From: Kitagawia praeruptora
Lineage: Eukaryota; Streptophyta; Magnoliopsida; Apiales; Apiaceae
Length of the DNA: 64,000 bases
Direction: 5' to 3'
Assembly: GCA_037693485.1 (NCBI GenBank)
Contig: CM075348.1
Span: 100,315,109-100,379,108 of the forward strand
This document shows positions 18,664 through 31,042 of the stretch, piece by piece. Positions within the stretch are counted from its first letter, which is position 1; every line of letters starts with the position of its first letter. Position numbers and translations under genes: made by a program. Under the pieces are notes generated by a model. That model saw only the letters and a list, made by a program, of their open reading frames with translations. It was not told the DNA's origin and did not search any database.

Positions 18664-20955
18664 CTAGTTAGAATTTTTTAGGACCCAACTTTGATTGGAT
18701 CCTTTCTTACTAGATTTAGAGACAACAGGCTTTAAAGATTTTACTTTTATTTTACCTGTTGCAGAGTCAACTTTAGACTCTGATTTCACAAACTGTTTGT
18801 GACTAGGAGTTTCAGATTTCAAAGAATAATAGTCATAATACAGTTCATGATATTCTCTACACATGTAAATGGAATGAAGTAAACTACCACAATGATAACA
18901 AGCTTTTTGTGGTTGGTATTGAATTTTCTGAGTCTTGGGAAATCTGGACTCAGTTTTCCAAGAAGGTTTTTGATTGCAGTCTAGGGCCAAATGATTATGA
19001 TTTCCACACTTATAGCATTTTTTCCTAGGTGCATCAGGTACATTCTTGTAATTATTCTCTTTGTTAATACCTTCTTTTCCATTCCTATTTCTTTTGATCT
19101 TGCTAGACTCTGAAAGACCATCTAATCTCTGTTTCAACTGAGACTTGGACAGAAACCCTATGTTTACATTCTTAGGTTTCTCTAACACTTTCTCATCTGA
19201 ATTACTATTGTTAATCCTTTTATGTACAACAGGGGTACCTTTTGAATTAACAAATTTAACATGATTAGGTTCAGAAACAATTTTCTTACCTTCAGATTTA
19301 GATGTGTTAGCTTCTATCTTACTATCATCATTGACAATAGCTACCTTTTCTTCTTGTCTAGCCTTATCAAAACCTAAACCATTAACCTTACCACGAATTC
19401 CACTTTCAAAGATTTCTATAGTCTTTTTACTGGAATTGTTAATGGTCTTAATCACATCTCTCTCTTCTTCTAGTTCTTTTCTGACATAGTCATAAGCCTC
19501 AAGAATAACACTATAATCATGCTTAGCTTTATCAGAACTTAACTTGTATTCTTCCATTTGAATTAATTCAGATTCAAGAAAATTATTTCTATCAACTAAT
19601 TTATCATTCTTAACCTTAAGTTCATCTCTTTCACAAGTAAGAATTCTAAAATTAGTCATAAGATTCTTAAACTCAGCATGGATAGATCTAATTTCATCAG
19701 AATTTAAGCTATCAAATGAATCAAGAGAGTGAAGTGATACCTTAACAGAGGATGGAGAAGTTTTCTTTGGAGATCCAGGTTTGTCTGAACTATTGGCCAT
19801 CAATGCAATGTTGTCATAATCCAATTCATCTTCAGAGTCACTGGAATCAGCCCAATCCTTCTGTGTGACCATAAGTGCATTACCCTTTCCTGAATTCCTA
19901 GGCTTCTTACACTCACTAGCAAAGTGTCCAAGCTCGCTGCAGTTAAAGCACTTGATCTTGGCCTTATCAAGCTTGACAATTGTACTTTTGCTTTTGTCAC
20001 TCTTCTTCTCCTCCTTCTTTTGAAAAGGTCCTTTGCTAAATCTTCTCCTGTTGAATCTTCCTTTCTTGAAAGCTTTAGCAAACATAGCAAAGAGTTCCTG
20101 CATCTCAGATTCAGAATCATTGTTGTCAAAGTCTATATCAGTAGTCTCTGACTCAGAACTTTCTTTGCTTTTCTTCTTCCTTGAATTCTTTACAGCAATC
20201 TCTTCATGTTGTTCTTCAGAAAGCTTCTTAACTTCAGATTGAGCAGTAAGTGCAATAGTCTTCATCTTTCCTTCACTCCTGTTCTTCTTCTGCTGCTTGT
20301 CAAGTTCATAAGCTCTCAATTTTCCATATACTGCCTCTAATGAAATCTCATCCAAATCATTAGCTTCCTCAATCGCAGATATCTTCTCATTGTAGAAATC
20401 AGGCAAAGCTTTCATGAACTTTATATTCATATCCTCCAAGTCATAATATTTACCATGCACGGCCATCTCATTGATGAGTTTTGTAAACCTATCAAAGGTA
20501 TCAGTAAGTGACTCACCAGACTTGGATTCAAAGTACTCATACTGTTGTATAAGTAATGTTCTCATATTCTTCCTGACAGGCTTAGTTCCTTCACAGTGAA
20601 CCTTAAGATTGTCCCATATATCCTTAGCAGTTTTACAAGAGAGAACATAGTTAGTGAGAACAGAATCAAGACTATTGAATAATATGTTTCTCACTTTAGC
20701 ATCTTTAAGAACATTCTCCTTGTCCTTATCTGACCATTCAGATTTTGGCTTCTCTGCTGTATGTTCTGGAACAACCACACCATCAATAGTTGCTTGTCCA
20801 ACGACCTTTGTTGGAACAAAAGGTCCATCTCTGATTCTGTCAAGATAATCAGGATCTGTTGCTTCCAGATGATGCAACATCTTTACTTCCCATAGAGTAT
20901 ATTCGTTTCTCTTGAGCATAGGAATTTTAGTATTCCCATCCTTGTAACCAGACAT
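18664..20955 (-). CDS. Element B gag (763 aa)
   Basis: The ATG at 20953-20955 is 35 bases from the primer site, with no upstream ATG between. Gag packs the RNA in cytoplasmic particles. Residues 1-270 form the capsid-like part (LWEVKMLHHLEATD, IWDNLKVHCEGT). Zinc knuckles start at residues 336 (CFNCSELGHFASEC), 647 (CYKCGNHNHLALDC) and 686 (CYHCGSLLHSIYMC, degenerate spacing). Between the first and second is a long charged, probably coiled-coil region around residues 430-530. The large size and several knuckles are typical of the Sirevirus lineage. The frame is open, so this is the one structural protein in the window that looks intact. Confidence 0.92.
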   Translation of the reverse strand: MSGYKDGNTKIPMLKRNEYTLWEVKMLHHLEATDPDYLDRIRDGPFVPTKVVGQATIDGVVVPEHTAEKPKSEWSDKDKENVLKDAKVRNILFNSLDSVLTNYVLSCKTAKDIWDNLKVHCEGTKPVRKNMRTLLIQQYEYFESKSGESLTDTFDRFTKLINEMAVHGKYYDLEDMNIKFMKALPDFYNEKISAIEEANDLDEISLEAVYGKLRAYELDKQQKKNRSEGKMKTIALTAQSEVKKLSEEQHEEIAVKNSRKKKSKESSESETTDIDFDNNDSESEMQELFAMFAKAFKKGRFNRRRFSKGPFQKKEEKKSDKSKSTIVKLDKAKIKCFNCSELGHFASECKKPRNSGKGNALMVTQKDWADSSDSEDELDYDNIALMANSSDKPGSPKKTSPSSVKVSLHSLDSFDSLNSDEIRSIHAEFKNLMTNFRILTCERDELKVKNDKLVDRNNFLESELIQMEEYKLSSDKAKHDYSVILEAYDYVRKELEEERDVIKTINNSSKKTIEIFESGIRGKVNGLGFDKARQEEKVAIVNDDSKIEANTSKSEGKKIVSEPNHVKFVNSKGTPVVHKRINNSNSDEKVLEKPKNVNIGFLSKSQLKQRLDGLSESSKIKRNRNGKEGINKENNYKNVPDAPRKKCYKCGNHNHLALDCNQKPSWKTESRFPKTQKIQYQPQKACYHCGSLLHSIYMCREYHELYYDYYSLKSETPSHKQFVKSESKVDSATGKIKVKSLKPVVSKSSKKGSNQSWVLKNSN

Positions 20956-20990
20956 GGTTGCAGATCTTTATGATTATTCGAAATCAACCT

Positions 20991-21002
20991 GCTCTGATAC
21001 CA
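20991..21002 (-). other. Primer binding site of element B
   Basis: On the minus strand it reads TGGTATCAGAGC, an exact initiator-Met-tRNA site, two bases from the 5' LTR. Confidence 0.95.
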
Positions 21003-21004
21003 AT

Positions 21005-21737
21005 TGTTAACTCGAATAACTTGTAGAAGGGGGGGTTGAATACAAGTTATATAATCGTGTCTGATTTTTGCTTGATTATATGAACAAGAATAAACGAATG
21101 AATCAAACTCTGTTTGTATTAATAAGATCAAATACAAACTCTACCAAAGGTGTACAATACCTTTAGCAGCTGCTGACAATACAAATCTCTCTCTCTGTTT
21201 GTTTCGAACTCTCGAATACAAACCTTATACAGAGCTACGCACAGTTGCTTAACACTTCGTCGCTCTTTTTACAATGATATTGAGAGAGTATTTATAATGC
21301 TACCTATCAACTAATAACAGAAAGATATAATCTATATATGACAATGTTCTTCCTTCTAGTCGATAGTTTCCATCAATAGAAAACTCTTTCCTTCATAATA
21401 TCTTCTTGCTTGTTCTTCAAACAACGATCCTGTTTTATAGCACTTGCCAGTTTCTGTAGCATCCATAATGACATCATCAGTAACAAAACTGATATCAGGA
21501 TCTGCACACTGCATCAGTATCTGATCAACCATCAGTATTAGACCATCATCAGGATTTGCCCTCTGTTCCTGACATGTAGTCTCCGATACACTGTTCATTC
21601 CTGACTAAACTATACAGATAACTGTCTTACACATAAATCCTATATACAGTGCTAAATCCTTTATAAGATCAGGATTACAAGAAGTATAATGTGTAAATTC
21701 TATTCTTAACATCACAACTTATGAATTATTCCTAACA
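21005..21737 (-). mobile_element. Family B 5' LTR (733 bp)
   Basis: TG...CA ends. The minus-strand TATA box TATAAATA is at 21289-21296. The right target duplication AAGGA follows at 21738-21742. ATCAGGAT octamers match those of the 3' LTR. Confidence 0.95.
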
Positions 21738-21742
21738 AAGGA

Positions 21743-21983
21743 CTAAAGATTCATTCATGGTGTATGGAGGAGAGGAGAAACTGGTTGTAAAGGGTTACAC
21801 CGATGCAAGTTTCCAAACAGACAGGAATGATACTGTATCACAGTCTGGTTTTGTGTTTTATCTATATGTAAAGTGCATGCAAATGATAACATTGCAGATC
21901 CACTGACCAAAGGCCTGTCGTAGCAGAAGCACGACGGTCACACTAGTTCCATGGGTATTAGATACATGGGTGATTGGCTCTAG
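21743..21983 (+). pseudogene. A1 RNase H remnant after element B
   Basis: This continues A1. It encodes VYGGEEKLVVKGYTDASFQTD and SQSGFVFYL, then jumps to sequence matching the far C-terminal end (NDNIADPLTKG and MGDWL). The core of RNase H, normally some 90 residues, is missing. A2 and A3 have the same deletion joint. Confidence 0.88.
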
Positions 21984-21986
21984 TGC

Positions 21987-21997
21987 AAGTGGGATAT
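21987..21997 (+). other. Polypurine tract before A LTR2
   Basis: AAGTGGGATAT directly precedes the LTR start TGTTAG. The same tract precedes LTR3 and LTR4. AAGTGGGA is typical of the Angela/Tork copia group. Confidence 0.75.
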
Positions 21998-22937
21998 TGT
22001 TAGTGTAGGTGCCCTAGAGGCAATACATTGTTTCTCGAATAAACCTTATGTCATTTGATTATTAAATAAATGTATTTATTATGACTCTAATTACTGCGAT
22101 ATTTGTTAGCATAATAAATGTCCTTAGAATAATGATACACATTATATAGTTTAAGTTTACAACTTGAATTTGAGATTATATAATATATATCATATTCTTA
22201 AAGGTCCCTAGTCGAGTATTATTATACAGGACAATAATAATACATAAATAGACTAGTATGTTTTTGACTGATAACCACATCTCATTGGTTTTAAGTATGG
22301 AGATACTAAAGTCAATACATAGGTACATGTAGGGTACATGGTACTGGACAGACCCACCGTGAGATTCTTCATGTTAATTAAGTCATAAGAAAGACTCACA
22401 GTGATAATGGTGTAATGATCCTTTGACTTGAGATCATTATATTTCTATACGAGGATAATATACTTTGACTACATTAAAAGTTACCTTTGACCGGGTAATG
22501 ATAAAAGTGGACATCGGGTATATTGTGAATCGTATGAGAAATATGAATGATAGATAAAGGATTTAACCCTCCTATGATTAGGAGAGATATCATTGGCCTA
22601 TTGATTGAGTGAGACTATAAAACGCATGGCCGTGCTCAAATAATGATTTGTTATTAATAGTCTGCTCATGGATCAAGTAAACCCGGATTAAATTATGAAG
22701 AGGATGACATAAACATGCCTCGAGTTTAATCTATAATATTTGGTTAAAGGGATTATATTACACGGGAACATTAATCACAAAAGGTTTATCTAATCACGAT
22801 TTAATTATTATTTAATTGGGTAGCAATGATGTATTACTAGATACTGCTCATTGTTTATAATTTTATTGGAGAATAAAATTATTGCTAAAATAAATATTAA
22901 CCTACAGGGTCACACACATAGAACATTTTAAAGGAAG

Positions 22938-22968
22938 AATTAATTTAAATTATGAATTTAAATTAATT
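22938..22968. repeat. AT-only perfect inverted repeat in A LTR2
   Basis: Arms AATTAATTTAAATT and AATTTAAATTAATT flank ATG. The repeat is conserved at 30448-30478 (LTR3) and 51175-51205 (LTR4). Confidence 0.9.
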
Positions 22969-23176
22969 AATGTTAAGTTGGGTTTTATTATATTATATTA
23001 ATTAAGTGGGACTTAATTAAGCTATAATAAAAAATACAAAGATATATGAGATATGGTTTTAATAATTAAGTTTGACTTAATTATTATTTATTTGAATAAT
23101 AGAATTAGATTTTATTATTTAAATAAATCATATTTGGGTTAGGTTTTGATAAGGGCTTTTTGGCTTTACACTATCC

Positions 23177-23186
23177 TATATAAAAA
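23177..23186 (+). promoter_or_regulatory. TATA box of A LTR2
   Basis: TATATAAAAA, 346 bases before the LTR end. Equivalent boxes are at 30687-30696 (LTR3) and 51413-51422 (LTR4). A start about 30 bases on would give an exon 1 of about 215 bases before the candidate donor. Confidence 0.65.
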
Positions 23187-23532
23187 GATATGGGGTAAAA
23201 GATTTTTGTACGTGAAAAATTTCAGCAGAGCCGCATCCCAAAACCAAAACCCTAAAAACTACATCTCATATTTTCATTGGAGGCTAGTACCTCCCTTCCA
23301 TTCAAGAATCGTTCTTGGAGTTTTCGTGTGGATACCGTAGAGGAGGCTTCGAGGAGGAGCGTTCAGAATCGTGAAAGCTAGGATCTCCTTTTTGACATCC
23401 AATACGTAAAGCTTCGAAGAAGGTAAATATATTCTTACTACCATGATTATCTAGCATTAAACATGGATCCCGGGCTTGGAATTCGATTTAATTTTACAGT
23501 TTCCGTTGCGTTTTGATGCTCGAATTCCAACA

Positions 23533-25815
23533 ATGGCATCAGAGCTACATGTTTAATGGATAATCTGGTTAATACATGATGTATACGATTTGTTTTATGG
23601 ATTAAAAGTTCTGAATTTTTTCTCCCGAAGAACCCTAGCGAACTGCATGGCTTTTATCGATCTGCATGCTTTATTTTCTCCTGTTTTGTTACGTTAAGAT
23701 GATCTGTTATGTGTTAATGGGATTAAAACGTAATACTAACATCTAAAATCAGTTGCAGTCGACTCAGATTATCAGACTGGTGGTTCATGCATACGAATAT
23801 AGACATACGTGTTTATATATATATATATATTATCTTCTCGGAATTGTATGCTTCTGTTTTATTCGGTTTTGCTTGTTTATATGATCTGTTTCAACCTTCT
23901 GTGTTTTATTAAGAATGAAACGAGACCCAAATCATCTAGAAACCAGTTGATTCAGATGTGTAGTTCATGCATACCACGTATATATACATACGTGTTTATA
24001 TATAAAAATGTCTACTAGGTTTTGTTTTTAAAACCTTAAAGAATCGATATATATATATATATGCTGTGATGTTACTACGTGTAATCGTGTGTCTGTATAA
24101 TCAGTCTGGATGCAAAATCGCGTTCTATATGAATCAATAGATCGAACCGAGTCTTCTGGAAAATCTGTAAAAAATATACATGTATAGGTGATGCGCATAC
24201 TGAAGATGCGTATCACCTAGGGTTTAGGTCATACACGCATACATGGAATGCGTGTCTGATAGAATTAACAGAAAAAGGTCATATGCGCATACTGTAAATG
24301 CATATCTGCTATTTTTAATTTAAAAAAATTTATTTTTTTTTCAGCTAGGTTTTGCATGCTAAGATTAAATTACAAATATTAATGTTTAACTTGGAGTATG
24401 CAAAATTTTATTAATTAGTAATTTTGATTACTAAGGTAATATTTAAATTATTTTTATTAATTATGATTTGATCATATTTAATTTATGTTGTATAAAATTA
24501 TTATTATATAATATGTGATGCTTTTAATTGCTATGTGAGCATGATGCAAGGTTATGGCCCCAAGACCTAGTTTTCAATTTATTTTATTAATTTTAATTTA
24601 TGGTTTGTAATAATTAAATACGACTTGCATGTCGTTTTTCTTTTGTAATTATTTTATCTCGAATGCAACTCGAGTTCTTTTGTAATTTGTTTCAAGAGGA
24701 GCTTGGAGGCAATCAAGGCAGCTTTGGAAGCGAACCAAGAGATTTTGTAATAATTAGTTATTACCACCATAGATTGACCTTGATTTTTCCATTAGCTTAG
24801 AAAAATCGCATAGGATTGGGCCATAACCATAGCATATTATTTTATGTGATGCACTTTACATATGATGTATGTGTAGAGTAGCAAATGTATGCATATTTTT
24901 AATTAGATTAATGATGTATGCATGTATTAGATACGTCACCCATGTCATGCTTGCCATGCTAAACAAGATAAAATCTGTAACGATTCAAGATTTTAAAATG
25001 AGCAAACGATCATGAGATTTCTGTGTTTATGAAACACGAAATTAAATACGAATTTTCAATTATTTCGATATGGGGAGATTTTGTCAAAAACGGGTTTTAC
25101 CTGTAAGGAAGTTGGGTATTAAGTGAGGCCACTTGTGACTCCTCCAACAACCTGGAAATCAAACTATTGATGAATATTGATTTGAAGTATTTAATTCAAG
25201 GAAAAATTGGGAATCTCTTTATGATGGGATCATGGTCGTTTTAATTTTGAAACCCCTTAACAAAAATATTAAGTTTTAATCGGATGCTTTCCAATGAATG
25301 AACACTCATTGAATCCTAGATCGATAAGGGGAATGACTGCCAGTGGCAGGGGACTCCTGTCTATCGTGGTGAGATGTGACGAATATAAGCGGTTATATTC
25401 GACCGTTGAATCATTGGGTCTAACTTAACTGAGTCGTCATAATAAGGTGAAAATAAACGGTTATATTCAAATATTATGAACTTAGAAGCATAGAGTTTGG
25501 TTAAAAATCTATTAGATAGACAAGAACAATTGTTGTTCACCAAACTATCCAAGAATTATATATGATATAATTGACAACTGTTGTCTACCTAAATAAACAT
25601 GTTTTAAGGACTACCAATGGTTGACTGAGGATATGACGAAATATGGATCTTGGCTCACTAGAAAGATTTATTGGATATTCTTTCCGATTTAATAGTAAGG
25701 GCTATTAATTTGATAAAAATAGTGGGAGATATATTATGAATATGTCATAATCACTTGAACATAATTAATGTAACAATCTAACTTATCTTATGCATTTTAT
25801 CATTGTAGAAAACAA
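23533..25815 (+). other. A2 leader with hairpin trio
   Basis: The primer site is at 23534-23545. The hairpin trio spans 24186-24305: stem 1 is intact, stem 2 intact, and stem 3 has one arm changed to ATGCATAT, which gives a mismatch. The (AT)n run is shorter than in A1. Candidate donor GT is at 23423-23424 in LTR2 and acceptor AG at 25807-25808. Confidence 0.6.
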
Positions 25816-27105
25816 ATGGCACAAAACACAAACAACACTTTCTCTGTGCGATCAGTCCTTGAGAAGGACAAGCTGACAGGATCGAACTTCCTTGACTGGT
25901 CTAGAAATTTGAGAATTGTTCTCATGCAGGAAAAGAAATCTTATGTGATTGATATTCCTCCACCGGCAGCCCCTGCTGCCAATGCCACTCTTGCTCAACA
26001 AAATGATTATCAGAAGCATATTGATGATGCGACTGATGTGGCTTGTCTTATGCTTGCCACTATGGATGCTGAGCTTCAGAAGCAGCATTTTGATATGAAT
26101 GCTTATACTATGTTTGAACATCTTTCAACGATGTTTCAATCACAGGCTCGTGTGGAAAAGTTCAACACAAGCAAAGCACTCTTCTCGTGCAAGCAGGGCA
26201 ATGGACCAGTCGGACCACATGTTCTAAAGATGATTGGGTATTGCGATTACCTTGCTCGTTTGGGTTTCCCGCTTCAGCGAGAGGCTCAAGTCGATATAAT
26301 CTTGCAATCTTTGAACAGCGACTATGCTCAGTTCATAACGACTTTTAATATGACTGAGCAAGATAAAACTCCTATGGAATTGTTGGCCATGCTAAGGACC
26401 ACTGAAGCAAATATGGTCAAGGCACCTGAGAAAGCTCCCATAATGACGGTGGGCAAGAAAGGTGATAAGGGAAAGGGGAAATGGAAGGGCAAGAAAAAGG
26501 TTGCATCAAAAGATCATGGTCCTTCTAAGCCCTCTTTAAAAAAGGCTAAAAAGCCGAAGGGAGATGTCGCAAAGGTTGATAAAGGTGATTGTCACTATTG
26601 CCACAAGCCTGGTCACTGGAAGAGAAACTGTCCAGCTTATTTGGAGGATCTGAAGAAAATGAAGGGTGTTCAGATTTCTGGATCAGGTATTTATGTTATA
26701 GAAGTCAATCTGTCTATTTCTACATCTTGGGTATTGGATACTGGATGTGCTTCTCACATTTGTATAAATGTGTAGGAACTGCAGAGAAGTAGGACTTTGG
26801 CTAAGGGAGAAGTGGACCTACGAGTAGGCAATGGAGCAAGAGTTGCTGCTTTAGCCGTAGGAACTTATTATTTATCTTTGCCCTCTGGGCTTGTTTTAGA
26901 ACTTGAAGACTGTTTTTACGTGCCTGCGATTCGCAGAAACATTATTTCTGTTTCTTGTTTGGACAAGAAAGGTTTTTCGTTTACAATAAAGAACAATAGT
27001 TGCTCTTTTGCTTTAAATGATTTAACCTATGGTATTGCGCGTTTATTTAATGGTTTATATGTTCTTGATTTAGATAATCCTGTCTGTAACATAGAAAACA
27101 AATGA
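25816..27105 (+). pseudogene. A2 gag and protease
   Basis: It is equivalent to A1 gag-protease, with the same zinc knuckle (CHYCHKPGHWKRNC) and protease WVLDTGCASHIC. A private stop TAG at 26773-26775 replaces the CAG glutamine of A1 and A3 just after the protease motif. The shared TGA closes the region at 27103-27105. Confidence 0.9.
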
Positions 27106-28530
27106 CTTAAAGTTAATGACTCAAATCAAACATACCTCTGGCATTGTCGTCTAGGCCATATAAATGAGAAACGCATATCCAAATTACATAAGGATGGATA
27201 CTTGGATAAGTTTGATTTTGAATCATACGAAAAATGCGAATCTTGTTTGCTTGGTAAGATGACTAAAGCCCCTTTTACTGGTAAGGGTCAAAGGGCCACT
27301 GAACTTTTGGAGCTAATACATAGTGATGTATGTGGCCCAATGCGTGTGATGGCTAGAGGAGGCTACTACTACTTCATAACATTTACTGATGACTTCAGTA
27401 GATATGGATATGTATATCTTATGAAAAACAAATCTGATTCTTTTGAAAAATTCAAAGAATACAAGGCTGAAGTAGAGAAGCAAATAGGCGGAGGTGCAAG
27501 TATTAAAATCTTACGATCCGATCATGGGGGTGAATACTTAAGCACCGAATTTAAAGAGTATTTAAAAGAGTGTGGTATTGTATCACAACTCACTCCGCCA
27601 GGTACACCTCAATGGAATGGAGTTTCAGAGAGGAGAAATCGTACCCTGTTGGACATGGTACGATCGATGATGAGTCATGCAGATCTTCCAATAAGTTTCT
27701 GGGGTTATGCTCTAGAAACAGCGGCTTTCACACTTAACCGTGTTCCAACCAAGAAGGTTCAAAAGACTCCATATGAGATATGGGAGGAGAAACGGTCAAG
27801 CATGAACTTTATGAAAGTTTGGGGATGCAAGGCATTTGTAAAACGTCAAGTATCTGACAAGCTTGGACCTAAATCCGAAGAGTGCAATTTTGTGGGATAC
27901 CCTAAAGAAACAAAGGCGTATTATTTTTATAGTCCTTCTGAGCAGAAAGTGTTCATTGCTCGAGATGCTGTCTTCATGGAAAAGGATTTAGTTTCCAAAA
28001 TAGATAGTGGGAGAACTATAGATCTCGATGAAGATCGAGAAGCACAAAATAGCATTGAACCTGAGGTGGAACAAGAGCAGAATAATGATAATGCTCAAGA
28101 AACACAGGTTGTTCGTAGATTTGGTAGAATTTGCCATGAGCCAGAGAGATATGGATTTTTTTTGACTCAATGTGGGGATTTGATGCTCATAGATGAGGAT
28201 GAGCCTCTCACATACCAAGATGCTATGAACAGTCCAGACTCTAAGAGATGGCTTGAAGCCATGAAATCCGAGATGGATTCCATGTACGAAAACCAAGTTT
28301 GGGATTTGGTTGATCCACCTGAAGGAGTAAAACCCGTAGGGTGCAAGTGGGTTTTCAAGAAGAAAACTGACATGGAAGGAAATGTTCAGACCTATAAAGC
28401 AAGACTGGTTGCGAAAGGGTTCAAACAAATTCATGGTATTGACTATGATGAAACTTTCTCACCAGTTGCCATGGTCAAGTCCATACGGATTTTGCTTGCA
28501 ATTGCAGCATTCCATGATTACGAAATCTAG
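27106..28530 (+). pseudogene. A2 integrase and start of RT
   Basis: The catalytic residues are as in A1: HSDVCGP, RSD and SERRN. The base change giving RSDHGG in place of RSDRGG follows the second catalytic aspartate. It ends at the shared TAG (28528-28530). Confidence 0.9.
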
Positions 28531-28533
28531 CAA

Positions 28534-29493
28534 ATGGATGTCAAAACAGCTTTCCTTAATGGGAGCCTAGAAGAGGATATGTACATGACACAACCTGAAG
28601 GTTTTGTCGATCCAAGGAATGTTGGCAAGGTATGTAAATTACGTCGATCCATTTATGGATTGAAGCAAGCCTCTAGGCGATGGAATATTCGTTTTGATGA
28701 AATAGTCAAGGAGTATGGCTTTATTCAAAACGAGGATGAACCTTGTGTTTACAAGAAGGTTAGTGGGAGCCATGTGGCATTCATAGTACTGTATGTTGAT
28801 GACATACTACTAATGGGGAATGACATACCTTCTCTAAAGGATGTTAAGACTTGGTTAGGGAGCAATTTCTCTATGAAAGACTTAGGAGAGGCAACCTACA
28901 TTCTAGGAATGAGGATCTATATAGATAGATCTAAAAGGATGATCGGTCTAAGTCAGAGTACATACATTGATAAGGTTTTGCATCGTTTTGGTATGCAAAA
29001 TGCTAAAAGGGGATATGTCCCTGTGTCTCAAGGGATAACGATCTCTAAAGACCAGTGTCCGAAAACATTAGATGAGAAGGACCACATGAATAAAGTTCCA
29101 TATGCATCAGCAATTGGATCTATCATGTATGCAAAGGTATGTACTCGCCCCGATGTTTCGTATGCTTTGAGCATGACGAGCAGATGCCAGTCTAATCCAG
29201 GTGAAAGGTCACTGGACAGCAATCAAGAATATTCTAAAGTACCTAAAAAGGACTAAAGATTCATTCTTGGTGTATGGAGGAGAGGAGAAACTGGTTGTAA
29301 AGGGTTACACCGATGCAAGTTTCCAAACAGACAGGAATGATACTGTATCACAGTCTGGTTTTGTGTTTTATCTATATGTAAAGTGCATGCAAATGATAAC
29401 ATTGCAGATCCACTGACCAAAGGCCTGTCGCAGCAGAAGCACGACGGTCATACTAGTTCCATGGGTATTAAATACATGGGTGATTGGCTCTAG
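28534..29493 (+). pseudogene. A2 RT end and RNase H remnant
   Basis: RT has QMDVKTAFLNG and YVDD. After the shared frameshift near 29201 the RNase H start is read to SQSGFVFYL and then joins the shared deletion. The remnant ends with MGDWL and TAG at 29491-29493. This is the uninterrupted copy, so it shows the family A layout most clearly. Confidence 0.9.
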
Positions 29494-29507
29494 TGCAAGT
29501 GGGATAT

Positions 29508-31042
29508 TGTTAGTGTAGGTGCCCTAGAGGCAATACATTGTTTCTCGAATAAACCTTATGTCATTTGATTATTAAATAAATGTATTTATTATGACTCTAA
29601 TTACAGCGATATCTGTTAGCATAATAAATGTCCTTAGAATAATGATACACATTATATAGTTTAAGTTCACAACTTGAATTTGAGATTATATAATATATAT
29701 CATATTCTTAAAGGTCCCTAGTCGAGTATTATTATACAGGACAATAATAATACATAAATAGACTAGTATGTTTTTGACTGATAACCACATCTCATTGGTT
29801 ATAAGTATGGAAATACTTAAGTCAATACATAGGTACATGTAGGGTACATGGTACTGGACAGACCCATCGTGAGATTCTTCATGTTAATTAAGTCATAAGA
29901 AAGACTCACAGTGATAATGGTGTAATGATCCTTTGACTTGAGATCATTATATTTCCATACGAGGATAATATACTTTGACTACATTAAAAGTTACCTTTGA
30001 CCGGGTAATGATAAAAGTGGACATCGGGTATATTGTGAATCGTATGAGAAATATGAATGATAGATAAAGGATTTAACCCTCCTATGATTAGGAGAGATAT
30101 TATTGGCCTATTGATTGAGTGAGACTATAAAATGCATGGCCGTGCTCAAATAATGATTTGTTATTAATAGTCTGCTCATGGATCAAGTAAACCCGGATTA
30201 AATTATGAAGAGGATGACATAAACATGCCTCGAGTTTAATCAATAATATTTGGTTAAAGGGATTATATTACACGGGAACATTAATCACAAAGAGTTTATC
30301 GAATCACGATTTAATTATTATTTAATTGGGTAGCAATGATGTATTACTAGATACTGCTCATTGTTTATAATTTTATTGGAGAATAAAATTATTGCCAAAA
30401 TAAATAATAACCTACAGGGTCACACACATAGAACATTTTAAAGGAAGAATTAATTTAAATTATGAATTTAAATTAATTAATGTTAAGTTGGGTTTTATTA
30501 TATTATATTAATTAACTGGGACTTAATTAAGCTATAATAAAAAATACAAAGATATATGAGATATGGTTTTAATAATTAAGTTTGACTTAATTATTATTTA
30601 TTTGAATAATAGAATTAGATTTTATTATTTAAATAAATCATATTTGGGTTAGGTTTTGATAAGGGCTTTTTGGCTTTACACTATCCTATATAAAAAGATA
30701 TGGGGTAAAAGATTTTTGTACGTGAAAAATTTCAGCAGAGCCGCATCCCAAAACCAAAACCCTAAAAACTACATCTCATATTTTCATTGGAGGCTAGTAC
30801 CTCCCTTCCATTCAAGAATCGTTCTTGGAGTGTTCGTGTGGATACCGTAGAGGAGGCTTCGAGGAGGAGCGTTCAGAATCGTGAAAGCTAGGATCTCCTT
30901 TTTGACATCCAATACGTAAAGCTTCGAAAAAGGTAAATATATTCTTACTACCATGATTATCTAGCATTAAACATGGATCCCGGGCTTGGAATTCGATTTA
31001 ATTTTACAGTTTTCGTTGCATTTTGATGCTCGAATTCCAACA
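29508..31042 (+). mobile_element. Family A LTR3 (1535 bp), shared by A2 and A3
   Basis: Same ends and length as LTR2. The TATA box is at 30687-30696. It carries several private substitutions, while LTR4 agrees with LTR2 at some sites and with LTR3 at others. Confidence 0.95.

Larger units (their letters stand above)
9595..21737 (-). mobile_element. Family B Sirevirus-lineage Ty1/copia element, complete, nested in A1
   Basis: The element starts TGTTAACTCG and ends TAACA, and is flanked by AAGGA at 9590-9594 and 21738-21742. Read on the minus strand the order is: 5' LTR (21005-21737), primer site, gag, protease, integrase, RT, RNase H, a 1.5 kb non-coding stretch, two further ORFs, purine tract and 3' LTR (9595-10329). 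Motifs in RT (KARLVAKGYSQEEGIDYDE) and a large gag with three zinc knuckles fit the SIRE/Maximus lineage. The LTRs differ at about six bases plus a two-base G-run difference (counted by eye), so insertion is recent. Pol has one stop and one frameshift; gag is open. Confidence 0.95.
21998..23532 (+). mobile_element. Family A LTR2 (1535 bp), shared by A1 and A2
   Basis: It begins TGTTAGTGTAGG and ends GAATTCCAACA, preceded by A1's purine tract and followed by A2's primer site. The TATA box is at 23177-23186. A perfect 14-base inverted repeat with loop ATG lies at 22938-22968. It differs from LTR3 at about 20 bases by eye. Confidence 0.95.
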
